The notes under the pieces are model-generated. The model did not search any database and was not told the DNA's origin. It saw only the letters and a program-made list of their open reading frames with translations. Below, piece after piece: positions 36,241 through 44,246 of a DNA stretch of 54,860 nucleotides. The stretch lies in assembly GCA_903872075.1 (NCBI GenBank), contig CAIQJF010000022.1, positions 1 through 54,860 of the forward strand, given 5' to 3'. Positions within the stretch are counted from its first letter, which is position 1; each line of letters starts with the position of its first letter. The stretch is from an uncultured Caulobacteraceae bacterium (GTDB taxonomy: Bacteria; Pseudomonadota; Alphaproteobacteria; Caulobacterales; Caulobacteraceae). The position numbers and the translations under genes were made by a program.

Positions 36241-37857
36241 ATGAAATGGCATTTTGCCGAAGTCTTCGAGACGGTCGCCGACCTGGTTCCCGAGAGTCCC
36301 GCGCTCATCAATGGCGATGTGCGCCGCTCCTGGCGGGAGTACGAGGACCGCGCCGCACGGATCGCCGCGGGGCTCGCGGCCGCGGGTCTTCGGCCCGACT
36401 CAAAGGTCGGGCTCTATGGCTACAACTCCAACGAGTACCTCGAGGCGCAGTTTGGCGTCTTTAAGGTCCGGGCGGTGCCGGTCAACGTGAACTACCGCTA
36501 TGTCGAGCATGAGCTTCTCTATCTGCTCGACAACGCCGACGCCGAGGCGATCGTCTTCGACGCCCAGTTCGCGCCGCGCTTGGCCGCGATCCGGGACCAA
36601 CTCCCGAAGCTGAAGCTGTTCATTCAGCTCGACGACGGTTCCGATGGGCATTTGCCCGGCGCCGTGTCCTTCGAGTCCCTGATTTCGGGCCACGATCGTC
36701 TGCCGCGTCAGGACTACAGCGAAGATGATATCTACATGCTCTACACAGGCGGGACGACCGGCATGCCCAAGGGGGTGATGTACCGCCAGGGCGATTTCAC
36801 CCTCGGGCTCGGCGCCGCTGGCCTCGGGCCCGACGCGCCCCGGACCGGGGAAGGCCTGAAGGCAGCCGTGCTGGCGCTGAAGGCCGACGGCGCCTCGCCC
36901 GTGAGTCTCGCAGCCTGTCCGCTGATGCATGGCACCGGCCTCTGGCTCGGCGTGTTCACCGCCCATTTTCTCGGCGGCGCCGCGGTGACGTTCCGCAACG
37001 AGCACTTCGACCCGGATTTTCTCTGGTCGCTGATCGCGCGTGAGAAGGTGAGTTCGGTCGCCATCGTGGGCGACGCCTTCGCGAAGCCGATGCTGGCCGC
37101 CCTGCGCCGCGCCCAGGCCGCCGGGACGCCGCACGACGTCTCCTCGCTCAAACAGATCATCTCCTCCGGCGTAATGTTCTCCACCGAGGTCAAGCGCGGA
37201 CTGCTCGAGTTCGCCGACATCATGATCCTTGACGCCATGGGATCAACCGAAGGCAGCATGGGCTCGTCGGTCGTGTCCCGCGACTTGCCGCCGGGAGACA
37301 CCGCACGCTTTGTGCGAAACCCGACGACCAAGGTGTTCAATGAGCAGGATCAGGAAGTCCAGCCCGGGTCCGATGAGATCGGAATGATCGCCAACGGCGG
37401 CTTCGCCCCGATCGGCTACTTCAAGGATCCGGAAAAGAGCGCCCGCACCTTCAGGGTTATCGATGGCCAGCGCTATTCCTTCCCCGGCGACTTCGCCAAG
37501 GTGGCCGCCGATGGGTCTCTGATCCTGTTGGGACGCGGGTCGGTCTGTATTAATACCGGCGGCGAGAAGGTTTTTCCCGAGGAGGTCGAGGAAGCCCTCA
37601 AGGCGCATGACAGCGTCTGGGACGCCCTGGTGGTCGGCGTGCCGGACGAGAGGTTCGGGGAGCGGGTCACGGCCGTCGTTTCGGCGCGCCCCGGTCACGT
37701 GATCGATGAACCCGCCGTCATCGCTTTCGCCCGTCATCGCCTCGCCGGCTATAAGATGCCCCGCCGGGTGATCGTGGTCGACACGGTTCGCCGCGCCGCC
37801 AATGGTAAGGCGGACTACAAATGGGCCAAGGACACGGCCCTTCAGGACATCACCTAG
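36241..37857 (+). CDS. Acyl-CoA synthetase (AMP-forming, ANL superfamily)
   Basis: Activates a carboxylic acid with ATP to an acyl-AMP, then to acyl-CoA. The 538-residue chain has the P-loop YTGGTTGMPKGVMY (~172-185), an aromatic/His motif ACPLMHGTGLW, the A5-type motif LDAMGSTEG, and the hinge-region GRGSVCINTGGEKVFPEEVE. The terminal lysine motif NGKADYKWAK is also present. The type is close to FadD-like ligases of lipid and steroid clusters (FadD19/FadD17-like) rather than acetate ligases. It is coupled to the thiolase-like gene (11-base gap) and the SnoaL-like gene (13 bases). Substrate not determinable. Confidence 0.9.
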   Translation: MKWHFAEVFETVADLVPESPALINGDVRRSWREYEDRAARIAAGLAAAGLRPDSKVGLYGYNSNEYLEAQFGVFKVRAVPVNVNYRYVEHELLYLLDNADAEAIVFDAQFAPRLAAIRDQLPKLKLFIQLDDGSDGHLPGAVSFESLISGHDRLPRQDYSEDDIYMLYTGGTTGMPKGVMYRQGDFTLGLGAAGLGPDAPRTGEGLKAAVLALKADGASPVSLAACPLMHGTGLWLGVFTAHFLGGAAVTFRNEHFDPDFLWSLIAREKVSSVAIVGDAFAKPMLAALRRAQAAGTPHDVSSLKQIISSGVMFSTEVKRGLLEFADIMILDAMGSTEGSMGSSVVSRDLPPGDTARFVRNPTTKVFNEQDQEVQPGSDEIGMIANGGFAPIGYFKDPEKSARTFRVIDGQRYSFPGDFAKVAADGSLILLGRGSVCINTGGEKVFPEEVEEALKAHDSVWDALVVGVPDERFGERVTAVVSARPGHVIDEPAVIAFARHRLAGYKMPRRVIVVDTVRRAANGKADYKWAKDTALQDIT

Positions 37858-37870
37858 GAGAGCAAGCCGG

Positions 37871-38419
37871 GTGGCCGACGTGGATCTCATCGCCCTTTGG
37901 GAAGATCACACGCGTTTCGAATTCGAGACGCGGGACGTGGACGCCACCATGGCGACCATGGTGCACGACCCCTACGTGAACCACATTCCCACCCTGGCCG
38001 GCGGCGTCGGTCACGATGAGCTGAAGCGCTTTTACAAGTATCACTTCATTGGCGGAAACCCGCCCGACACGACCCTCACGCCCGTCAGCCGCACCGTCGG
38101 CGTGGATCAGATCGTCGACGAGATGATCTTCAGCTTCACCCACACCTCGGTGATCGACTGGATGCTGCCCGGCGTGGCGCCGACCGGTAAGCCGGTCGAA
38201 GTGGCGCTGGTGGCCATTGTGCGGTTTCGAGACGGCAAGGTGGCGCACGAACACATCTATTGGGATCAGGCATCGGTTCTCGTGCAGATCGGGCTGTTGG
38301 ATCCCAAGGTCCTGCCGGTGGCAGGCGTTGAGACGGCCCGAAAGGTCGTCAACAAGACTTTGCCGAGCAACGAGATGATGGCCGCGGCCTGGAAGACCAG
38401 CGAGGGCCGGCCGATCTAG
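37871..38419 (+). CDS. SnoaL-like / NTF2-fold protein
   Basis: Cone-fold protein of 182 residues (SnoaL, ester-cyclase type), often attached to degradation clusters as an isomerase, hydrolase or cyclase. From GTG 37871 with AGGAG ten bases upstream it reads VADVDLIALWEDHTRFEFETRD, MVHDPYVNHIPTLAGGVG, RFYKYHFIGGNPPDTTL and RFRDGKVAHEHIYWDQASVLVQIGLLD, the usual SnoaL HEHIYWD signature. The frame is open 23 codons upstream inside the ligase gene. It ends ten bases from the convergent PAS gene. Confidence 0.8.
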   Translation: MADVDLIALWEDHTRFEFETRDVDATMATMVHDPYVNHIPTLAGGVGHDELKRFYKYHFIGGNPPDTTLTPVSRTVGVDQIVDEMIFSFTHTSVIDWMLPGVAPTGKPVEVALVAIVRFRDGKVAHEHIYWDQASVLVQIGLLDPKVLPVAGVETARKVVNKTLPSNEMMAAAWKTSEGRPI

Positions 38420-38429
38420 CCGGCGTTCG

Positions 38430-39599
38430 CTATGCGCCCCAGAGCACGCCCTCGGCGAGGACATAGGCGACGTGCGCATCGTCGAAGATCGGCGTGAGCC
38501 GAACGGCGACGCTGATCGGCCCGTCCGGCGTGGTCAGCGGGATCGTCAACTGCCCGGACTGGCCCCGGCCGGCCGCCAGAACCGAGTCGCGCAGGCGCTC
38601 GCCGTCCACTGACGCGGTGTTCCCATCGACTCCGAGCCATGCCACCTCCCAGAGCGGCGCGCCCCGAAGCGGGCCGCCCTGCGAGGCCAGGGCTTCGCCG
38701 GCGCGGTTGATCTCCAGCACATGTCCATCCGGCGCCAGCAGGGCGATGGCGGTGTGAGCATGATCGAACACCGCCCTGATGCGGCGTTCATGCTCCCGCA
38801 GGCGATCCCGATCATGATTTCGCCGCGTCACGTCCCGCAAGTGGGCGGCGAAGGTCAGCGCGCCGCCGAGGTCCACCTTTGTGATGGTCGCTTCGAGGGT
38901 GAACGTCTCGCCTGACCGGCGCTGTCCCACCACGGCCTGGCGTTCACCCATCATCCGGGAGGGCGCCTTGCCGGCCGCGAAGCCGTTCACCTGGGCGGGA
39001 TGCAGCGCACGTGCCCAGGGCGGGATCAGCAGCGCAAGCGGCCTGCCTACCACCTCATCGGCGGCGTAGCCGAACATGGTCTCGGCGGCGATGTTGAAAT
39101 CGACGATATTCTGGCTGGCGTCGATGACCACGATGGCGTCTTCCGCCACCATCAGAATTCGCGCCGCCCGCAGGTTCGCTTCCCTTAGCGAGGCGAGTTC
39201 CTGGCGGCGCGCGGTGTTGTCGCGGACGGTGATGAAATAGCGCGGCGCATCGCCGATTCGTCCCGCGCGGACCCTCACGTCCACGGGCAGACGGCGGCCG
39301 TCACTGTGCTGGGCGATCAGGTCGAGGAAGCGAGACTGCTCGAAATCAGGCTCATCCGCCCAGCGCGCCAGCCATTTGACCGGATCGGCGCGACGCTCCG
39401 GGTCCCGCGGCACCAGCGTCGTGATCGACTTGCCCAGGACGTCTTCCGCACCGTGACCCAGCAGCAGGGTCAGGGCGCGGTTGACGAACACGATGACGCC
39501 GTCGCGGTCGCTGACGACCACAGCCTCGGGCAGGCCATCCAGGACCGTGGCGAAGAAACCTTCGCCACGGTCTTCGGTAGGAAGTGAGTCAGGATTCAT
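38430..39599 (-). CDS. Three-PAS-domain protein without output domain; FixL-like haem pocket
   Basis: 389-residue soluble sensor-type protein with three PAS domains (~15-130, ~145-260, ~270-385) and no histidine kinase, GGDEF, EAL or HTH. The second PAS is FixL-like: EDAIVVIDASQNIVDFNIAAETMFG, LLIPPWARALHPAQ with His200, and GER with Arg220. Rhizobial FixL uses His200 as haem ligand and Arg220 for oxygen binding, with the same 20-residue spacing; FixL Arg206 is Gly here. Many PAS domains carry this histidine without proven haem. Its ATG overlaps the diiron-protein stop by four bases, so it is co-translated with an oxygenase-like enzyme. It could act by binding a partner protein. Confidence 0.85.
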   Translation of the reverse strand: MNPDSLPTEDRGEGFFATVLDGLPEAVVVSDRDGVIVFVNRALTLLLGHGAEDVLGKSITTLVPRDPERRADPVKWLARWADEPDFEQSRFLDLIAQHSDGRRLPVDVRVRAGRIGDAPRYFITVRDNTARRQELASLREANLRAARILMVAEDAIVVIDASQNIVDFNIAAETMFGYAADEVVGRPLALLIPPWARALHPAQVNGFAAGKAPSRMMGERQAVVGQRRSGETFTLEATITKVDLGGALTFAAHLRDVTRRNHDRDRLREHERRIRAVFDHAHTAIALLAPDGHVLEINRAGEALASQGGPLRGAPLWEVAWLGVDGNTASVDGERLRDSVLAAGRGQSGQLTIPLTTPDGPISVAVRLTPIFDDAHVAYVLAEGVLWGA

Positions 39600-40687
39600 G
39601 CGGTGACCGGGTGACCGCCTTCCATGGCTTCCAGCACGCGCGGGTCGTCGAAGATCGGAATCCCGGCTTCAAGATATTTCTTCTGGACCGTGGGGGTCAG
39701 CAGGCCGACGCGGGCTAGCGCCGGCATCATCAGGTCCTTCAGGGAGTGTATCTGACCGGGCGGGAGTTCCTGGGTGATGCCCGCGGCCTCAGCCTCTTCG
39801 ACGCCCTTGAAGAAGTCCTCATGGTCGACGCCGCTGTTGTCGAGCACCTGAAGGAAGCCGGGGTCGACCCGGCTGGCCAGCGTTCCGCCGGTGCCGCCGT
39901 GGGCGAGGATGTTCACGGCCTGGAACGCGAACTCGGCCAGATCCTCGACCTCGTCCTCGTGGAGCTTTGCGATAACCGGGCCGAGATAGGCGTGCCCGAA
40001 GGAGACGTGCCGCGACTCGTCGCGCATCACGTTGAAGGTCAGCTTCTTGAGCAGCTCGCACTGGGTCGTGCGATACATGTTGTTGAAGGCGCCCAGGGCC
40101 AGGCCCTCGACGATCATGTTCATGCCGATCATCACCTTTTCGTAGCGATCCGATTTGAGGGTCGCGTCGATCAGCGCCTTCAGCCACAGGGACATCGGGT
40201 AGACGATGGCGATCTTGTCGCAGTACCGGGCGTAGACCTCGACATGGCGCGCCTCATCCATGGTCTGGGTGGCCGCATAGAGTTTGGCGGTGGCGTCGGG
40301 CACGGAGTGGGTCACGCAGGCCGCGGTCATCAGCGCGCCCTGTTCGCCGTGCAGGAACTGCGAGAGCAGTTGGGCTGTCGAGTGGGCGGTGAACGTCTCG
40401 CGCTGTGACTTCGACAACTTCTGGAAGAACGGCATGCGATGGTAGATGTCGGACCGGTCGTTGATCAGCGGCTTCGACGGGTCGACCTGCGTATCCCAGG
40501 GCAGCAGCTCGTCCGAATCCCACTGATTTTGCTTCGCCCGCTTGTAGAGATCCTCAACCTTGTCGCCTGACATGATGTATTTGAACGACCAGGCTATGTT
40601 CATCGGATTTTTATAGAAGTCGTCGGGGTTCATCTTCACCTTCCAGGCCGGATGGCTGGCAGTGTCGAATTTTTCGATGGCGGCCAT
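39596..40687 (-). CDS. Ferritin-like diiron protein (oxygenase/desaturase-type)
   Basis: 363-residue protein with two symmetric iron-binding halves: Glu115 (HGEQGALM) with Glu145/His148 (DEARH), and Glu194 (IVEGLALG) with Glu224/His227 (DESRH). Each half is E-x29-ExxH, the arrangement of class I diiron oxygenases and ribonucleotide reductase R2-like proteins. No radical-tyrosine assignment was attempted. AGGGAG precedes the ATG. It is 25 bases after a [2Fe-2S] ferredoxin gene, the likely electron donor, and overlaps the PAS gene. No matching reductase, hydroxylase partner or substrate gene is adjacent. It could oxidise a fatty acyl or aromatic substrate; this is unresolved. Confidence 0.82.
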   Translation of the reverse strand: MAAIEKFDTASHPAWKVKMNPDDFYKNPMNIAWSFKYIMSGDKVEDLYKRAKQNQWDSDELLPWDTQVDPSKPLINDRSDIYHRMPFFQKLSKSQRETFTAHSTAQLLSQFLHGEQGALMTAACVTHSVPDATAKLYAATQTMDEARHVEVYARYCDKIAIVYPMSLWLKALIDATLKSDRYEKVMIGMNMIVEGLALGAFNNMYRTTQCELLKKLTFNVMRDESRHVSFGHAYLGPVIAKLHEDEVEDLAEFAFQAVNILAHGGTGGTLASRVDPGFLQVLDNSGVDHEDFFKGVEEAEAAGITQELPPGQIHSLKDLMMPALARVGLLTPTVQKKYLEAGIPIFDDPRVLEAMEGGHPVTA

Positions 40688-40712
40688 TGTTCATCTCCCT
40701 TGGTTCTTCTAT

Positions 40713-41033
40713 TTAGTATTGACGCGCGGGGGCTCGGACGATCAGCCCGTCGAGGCTGTCGTCGATCTTGATCTGGCAGGCGAGGCGGCTGTTGGGGCGG
40801 ACGTCGAAGGCGAAATCGAGCATCTCGTGCTCAAGGTCCTCCATCTGAGGCAGCCGCTCGAACCAGCCGTCCTCCACATAGACATGGCAGGTCGCACAGG
40901 CGCACGCACCGCCGCAGTCGCCGTCGATGCCCGGGACCGTGTAGCGCTTGGCGCCCTCCATGACCGAGCGACCGCTGGCGACATCCACGCGGTGTTCGAC
41001 CCCGCCGGCCTCGATGTAGGTAACCTTCGCCAT
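40713..41033 (-). CDS. [2Fe-2S] ferredoxin, adrenodoxin/P450-redox type
   Basis: Small electron carrier, 106 residues. Cluster ligands are Cys40, Cys46, Cys49 (DCGGACACATCHVYV, CX5CX2C) and Cys86 (RLACQIK). The C-terminus PNSRLACQIKIDDSLDGLIVRAP is typical of ferredoxins that serve cytochromes P450 and other oxygenases (FdxB-like). GAAGG precedes the ATG. It is the first gene of the ferredoxin-diiron-PAS operon and lies 150 bases downstream of an FNR-like box. Its reductase is not in this window. Confidence 0.92.
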   Translation of the reverse strand: MAKVTYIEAGGVEHRVDVASGRSVMEGAKRYTVPGIDGDCGGACACATCHVYVEDGWFERLPQMEDLEHEMLDFAFDVRPNSRLACQIKIDDSLDGLIVRAPARQY

Positions 41034-41182
41034 GCAGCGCCTTCCCGTCGGGGTGGGCGGCGACCGCGCAGATCTGCGTATTCAGGATGGCGATCCTGCG
41101 CGTCCACGGCCGTCTCCCTCACAAAGTCGCGACCCTTATGGTCGCTTCCGGGGCGACAGTATTCGTGACGCACGCGTCATCT

Positions 41183-41196
41183 TTGATCTGAGTCAA
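41183..41196 (-). promoter_or_regulatory. FNR/FixK-like box upstream of the ferredoxin-diiron-PAS operon
   Basis: TTGATCTGAGTCAA matches the TTGAT-N4-ATCAA consensus except for one base in the right half. It sits ~150 bases before the ferredoxin start and beyond the end of the small membrane protein gene, so it can only sensibly serve the ferredoxin operon. Palindromic, hence orientation is arbitrary. Confidence 0.6.
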
Positions 41197-41230
41197 GATC
41201 GTCCGAATGTCGCCCGGACGGCGCGCGCGA

Positions 41231-41497
41231 TCAGCGGGCCCGCGCTCTGACCGTGCGTGGCGCAGATCCGAGTGTCAGGCCGCCAAAGGCGCCTAGCGCC
41301 ATGACGGCGAGGGCGGCGTAGCAGGACGGGCAATGCAGGGCGAGCGGTCCGCCGTGATGGCAGACCGGGCCCAGGGCCGCGGCGGCCCATGGCCCACGCA
41401 TAAGGTCGGCGTACCAGAGCCCGCCCAACGCGCTGGAAATCCAGCACAGGGCCGGTCCGATGGAACGCGTGGCTTCGGTGGGGATTGAGCGTTTCAT
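41231..41497 (-). CDS. Small Cys/His-rich membrane protein, DUF2946-like
   Basis: 88-residue hydrophobic protein with two predicted membrane segments ([20 protein letters not shown], residues ~13-32, and [16 protein letters not shown], ~61-76). Between and within them is a cluster of metal-ligand residues: Cys18, then VCHHGG (Cys46, His47, His48) and [10 protein letters not shown] (His55, Cys56, Cys59). HCPxC resembles the DUF2946-type motif often associated with copper. It diverges from ccoN with a FixK box midway, so it may help supply copper or haem to cbb3 oxidase; this is inference. ATG 41497 is chosen; an open extension to 41542 lacks features. Confidence 0.65.
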   Translation of the reverse strand: MKRSIPTEATRSIGPALCWISSALGGLWYADLMRGPWAAAALGPVCHHGGPLALHCPSCYAALAVMALGAFGGLTLGSAPRTVRARAR

Positions 41498-41574
41498 ATT
41501 CGATCCGACATATTTTTTGCCGCCGGAAGAGCCGCTCGGCAAAAACTTATTGATGCTATCCGCCTTGAGGTTCC

Positions 41575-41588
41575 TTGATCCACGTCAA
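41575..41588 (+). promoter_or_regulatory. FixK/FNR box for the cbb3 oxidase operon
   Basis: TTGATCCACGTCAA is a good match to the FNR/FixK consensus. Its centre is about 82 bases from the ccoN start and 84 bases from the divergent small membrane protein start, so it could control both. FixK-type regulation of cbb3 oxidase operons is established in alphaproteobacteria. Confidence 0.85.
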
Positions 41589-41663
41589 TGCCGCTGCTCC
41601 GTGAGAGCGCAATGGCAGGCCCATGGCTCCAGAGCGGAGTCGCCCTTCAGATTGGGGGATCCC

Positions 41664-43337
41664 TTGTCATCCACGCCTTCCACGGGAAGCGCGCGCGCCG
41701 CGATCAATACCGGCGGCGCGCCCGCCTACCTCATCGCCTCGATCTTCGGCGCCTTGCTGTTCACCGTCGCCACCGTCCTGTCCCGGGACCCGTTGTTCCA
41801 GTTCCAGGGCTGGATCTTCATGATCGGCTTCGTCTTGGCCTCAGCAGCCCTGACAATCGGTCTGTCGTCCGGCGCCTTTAATCAGGCGGCCAGCCGGTAC
41901 ATGGACAACGTCATCAAGGCCGGCGTCATCGCCACCATGTTCTGGGGCGCGGCCGGCATGCTTGTCGGCGTCATCGTTGCGGCCCAGCTGACTTGGCCGA
42001 ACATCTTCTATTTTCCTGACTTCGGGTTCCTGAACTTCGGGCGAATTCGGCCGCTGCATACCTCGGCGGTCATCTTCGCTTTCGGGGGCAACGCCCTGAT
42101 CGCAACCTCATTCTGGGTCGTGCAGCGCACTTGCAAGGCGCGCCTGTTCGGCGGCATGACCGCCTGGTTCGTCTTCTGGGGCTATCAGCTGTTCATCGTG
42201 CTGGCCGGCCTCGGCTACCTGGCCGGAATCACCCAAGGCCAGGAATACGCAGAGCCCGAGTGGCTCACCGACCTTTGGCTGACCATCGTCTGGGTCGCCT
42301 ATCTCATCGTGTTTCTGGGGACCATCTGGAAGCGCCAGGAGCCGCACATCTATGTGGCCAACTGGTTCTATCTGGCCTTCATCATCACGATCGCCATCCT
42401 GCACATTTTCAACAACTTGGCCGTCCCGGTCTCGCTGCTGAATCACCGCAGCTATGAAGTGTGGTCCGGCGTGCAGAGCGCCATGGTGCAGTGGTGGTAC
42501 GGCCACAACGCCGTGGGCTTCCTGCTCACCGCCGGCTTCCTGGCCATGATGTACTATTTCATCCCCAAGCGCGCCGAGCGTCCGATCTACAGCTACCGGC
42601 TCTCGATCGTGCACTTCTGGGCGCTGATCTTCATCTACATCTGGGCCGGCCCGCACCACCTGCACTACACGGCGCTGCCGCAATGGACCCAGACCCTGGG
42701 TATGACCTTCTCGATCATGCTTTGGATGCCCTCCTGGGGCGGCATGATCAACGGCCTGATGACCCTGTCAGGCGCCTGGGACAAGCTGCGCACCGACCCG
42801 GTGATCCGGATGTTCGTCGTCTCCCTGGCCTTCTACGGCATGTCGACCTTCGAAGGACCGGTCATGTCGATCCGGGCCGTCAATGCGCTCAGCCACTACA
42901 CGGACTGGGGTATCGGCCACGTCCACTCCGGCGCTCTGGGCTGGGTCGGCTTTGTGACCTTCGGCTCGGTCTATTGCCTGGTTCCGTGGCTTTGGAAAAA
43001 GGATGGTCTGTATTCGAACAAGCTGGTCGAATGGCACTTCTGGATCGCGACCACCGGTATCCTGCTTTACATCACCGCGATGTGGGTTTCCGGGATCATG
43101 GAAGGCCTGATGTGGCGCGCTTATACGCCGCAAGGCTTCCTCGCCTACAGCTTCATCGAGACTGTGGCGGCCAAGCACGTTGAGTTCATCGTGCGGTTGC
43201 TCGGCGGGCTGATGTATCTCAGTGGCGCGCTGATCATGATCTACAACCTGATCAGGACCGTGGGTCTGCCGAACACCCAACACGCCAACCACCCGGCCGA
43301 CGCGCTTCCCGCGTCCGCCGTCCTCGCCGGGGAGTAG
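41664..43337 (+). CDS. ccoN: cbb3-type cytochrome c oxidase subunit I
   Basis: Catalytic subunit with the low-spin haem b and haem b3-CuB centre; a high-affinity terminal oxidase for low oxygen. 557 residues from TTG 41664, preceded by GGGGGA at 7-base spacing; the open frame reaches 41460, but the upstream part is not CcoN-like and would place the FixK box inside the gene. About twelve membrane helices are visible. Metal ligands are in [34 protein letters not shown] and [14 protein letters not shown]. The order ccoN-ccoO-ccoQ-ccoP follows. Confidence 0.96.
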   Translation: MSSTPSTGSARAAINTGGAPAYLIASIFGALLFTVATVLSRDPLFQFQGWIFMIGFVLASAALTIGLSSGAFNQAASRYMDNVIKAGVIATMFWGAAGMLVGVIVAAQLTWPNIFYFPDFGFLNFGRIRPLHTSAVIFAFGGNALIATSFWVVQRTCKARLFGGMTAWFVFWGYQLFIVLAGLGYLAGITQGQEYAEPEWLTDLWLTIVWVAYLIVFLGTIWKRQEPHIYVANWFYLAFIITIAILHIFNNLAVPVSLLNHRSYEVWSGVQSAMVQWWYGHNAVGFLLTAGFLAMMYYFIPKRAERPIYSYRLSIVHFWALIFIYIWAGPHHLHYTALPQWTQTLGMTFSIMLWMPSWGGMINGLMTLSGAWDKLRTDPVIRMFVVSLAFYGMSTFEGPVMSIRAVNALSHYTDWGIGHVHSGALGWVGFVTFGSVYCLVPWLWKKDGLYSNKLVEWHFWIATTGILLYITAMWVSGIMEGLMWRAYTPQGFLAYSFIETVAAKHVEFIVRLLGGLMYLSGALIMIYNLIRTVGLPNTQHANHPADALPASAVLAGE

Positions 43338-43342
43338 GACTG

Positions 43343-44086
43343 ATGGCTTCTATCTTCAAAAACCATGGCAAGCTTGAGCGGCATTCCATGCTGCTCCTGC
43401 TGTTCATCATCCTGGTGGTGTCGGTCGGCGGGCTGGTGGAAATCACCCCCCTGTTCTTCCTCGAAAGCACGATCGAGAAGGTGGACGGCATGCGTCCCTA
43501 CACCCCCCTCGAGCTGGCGGGGCGCGACATCTATATCCGGGAGGGCTGCTACCTCTGCCATTCTCAGATGATCCGGCCCCTCCGGGACGAGGTGGAGCGC
43601 TACGGTCACTACAGCCTGGCCGCCGAGAGCATGTACGACCACCCGTTCCAGTGGGGATCCAAGCGTAACGGTCCCGACCTGGCCCGGGTGGGCGGCAAGT
43701 ATTCCGACGCCTGGCACCGCGACCATCTGATCAATCCGCGCTCTCTGGTGCCGGAGTCGATCATGCCTCCCTACAAGTTCCTGGCGGAGCACGACCTCGA
43801 CTACCGGGACATCAAGGACAAGCTTCGGGCCATGAAGACCGTGGGCGTCCCCTATACCGAGGCGGAAATCGCGTCGGCCGAGGATGATCTGAGAGCGCAG
43901 GCGGATCCCAACCAGAGCCCGACCAAGCTGCAGGCCCACTATGGCTCCAAGCTGAATATCCGGGATTTCGGCGGCGGTCCCAACCGCGTGACCGAGATGG
44001 ACGCCCTCATCGCCTATCTGCAGATGCAGGGAACCCTGGTCGATTTCACCACCTACAAGGCCGATGCTCCGGCCAATCAGAGGTGA
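43343..44086 (+). CDS. ccoO: cbb3-type cytochrome c oxidase subunit II (mono-haem cytochrome c)
   Basis: Membrane-anchored c-type cytochrome that passes electrons to CcoN. One N-terminal helix (~16-36) is followed by a periplasmic domain with the haem-binding CYLCHSQM motif (Cys69, Cys72, His73) and an axial methionine candidate in SIMPPYKFL. Length 247 is typical. It begins five bases after ccoN, and ccoQ starts five bases after its stop. Confidence 0.96.
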   Translation: MASIFKNHGKLERHSMLLLLFIILVVSVGGLVEITPLFFLESTIEKVDGMRPYTPLELAGRDIYIREGCYLCHSQMIRPLRDEVERYGHYSLAAESMYDHPFQWGSKRNGPDLARVGGKYSDAWHRDHLINPRSLVPESIMPPYKFLAEHDLDYRDIKDKLRAMKTVGVPYTEAEIASAEDDLRAQADPNQSPTKLQAHYGSKLNIRDFGGGPNRVTEMDALIAYLQMQGTLVDFTTYKADAPANQR

Positions 44087-44091
44087 TCCTC

Positions 44092-44244
44092 ATGAACTAC
44101 GAAACCGTGGCGAAATTCGCGCAGCAGGGGGGGGCGGTGTACTTCTTCCTGATCTTCCTCTGCGGCGTGGCTTACGCCTGCTGGCCCCGTAAGCGCGGCG
44201 AGTTCGACCGCGCCGCGCGCCTCCCCCTGGACGAGGACGACTGA
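44092..44244 (+). CDS. ccoQ: cbb3-type oxidase small subunit CcoQ
   Basis: 50-residue single-helix membrane protein that stabilises the cbb3 complex. It starts MNYETVAKFAQQGGAVYFF, has one helix (~17-30, FLIFLCGVAYACW) and an acidic tail (RLPLDEDD). Position between ccoO and ccoP, with a two-base gap before ccoP, and length both match CcoQ. Too short for most gene-length cutoffs. Confidence 0.9.
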   Translation: MNYETVAKFAQQGGAVYFFLIFLCGVAYACWPRKRGEFDRAARLPLDEDD

Positions 44245-44246
44245 CA

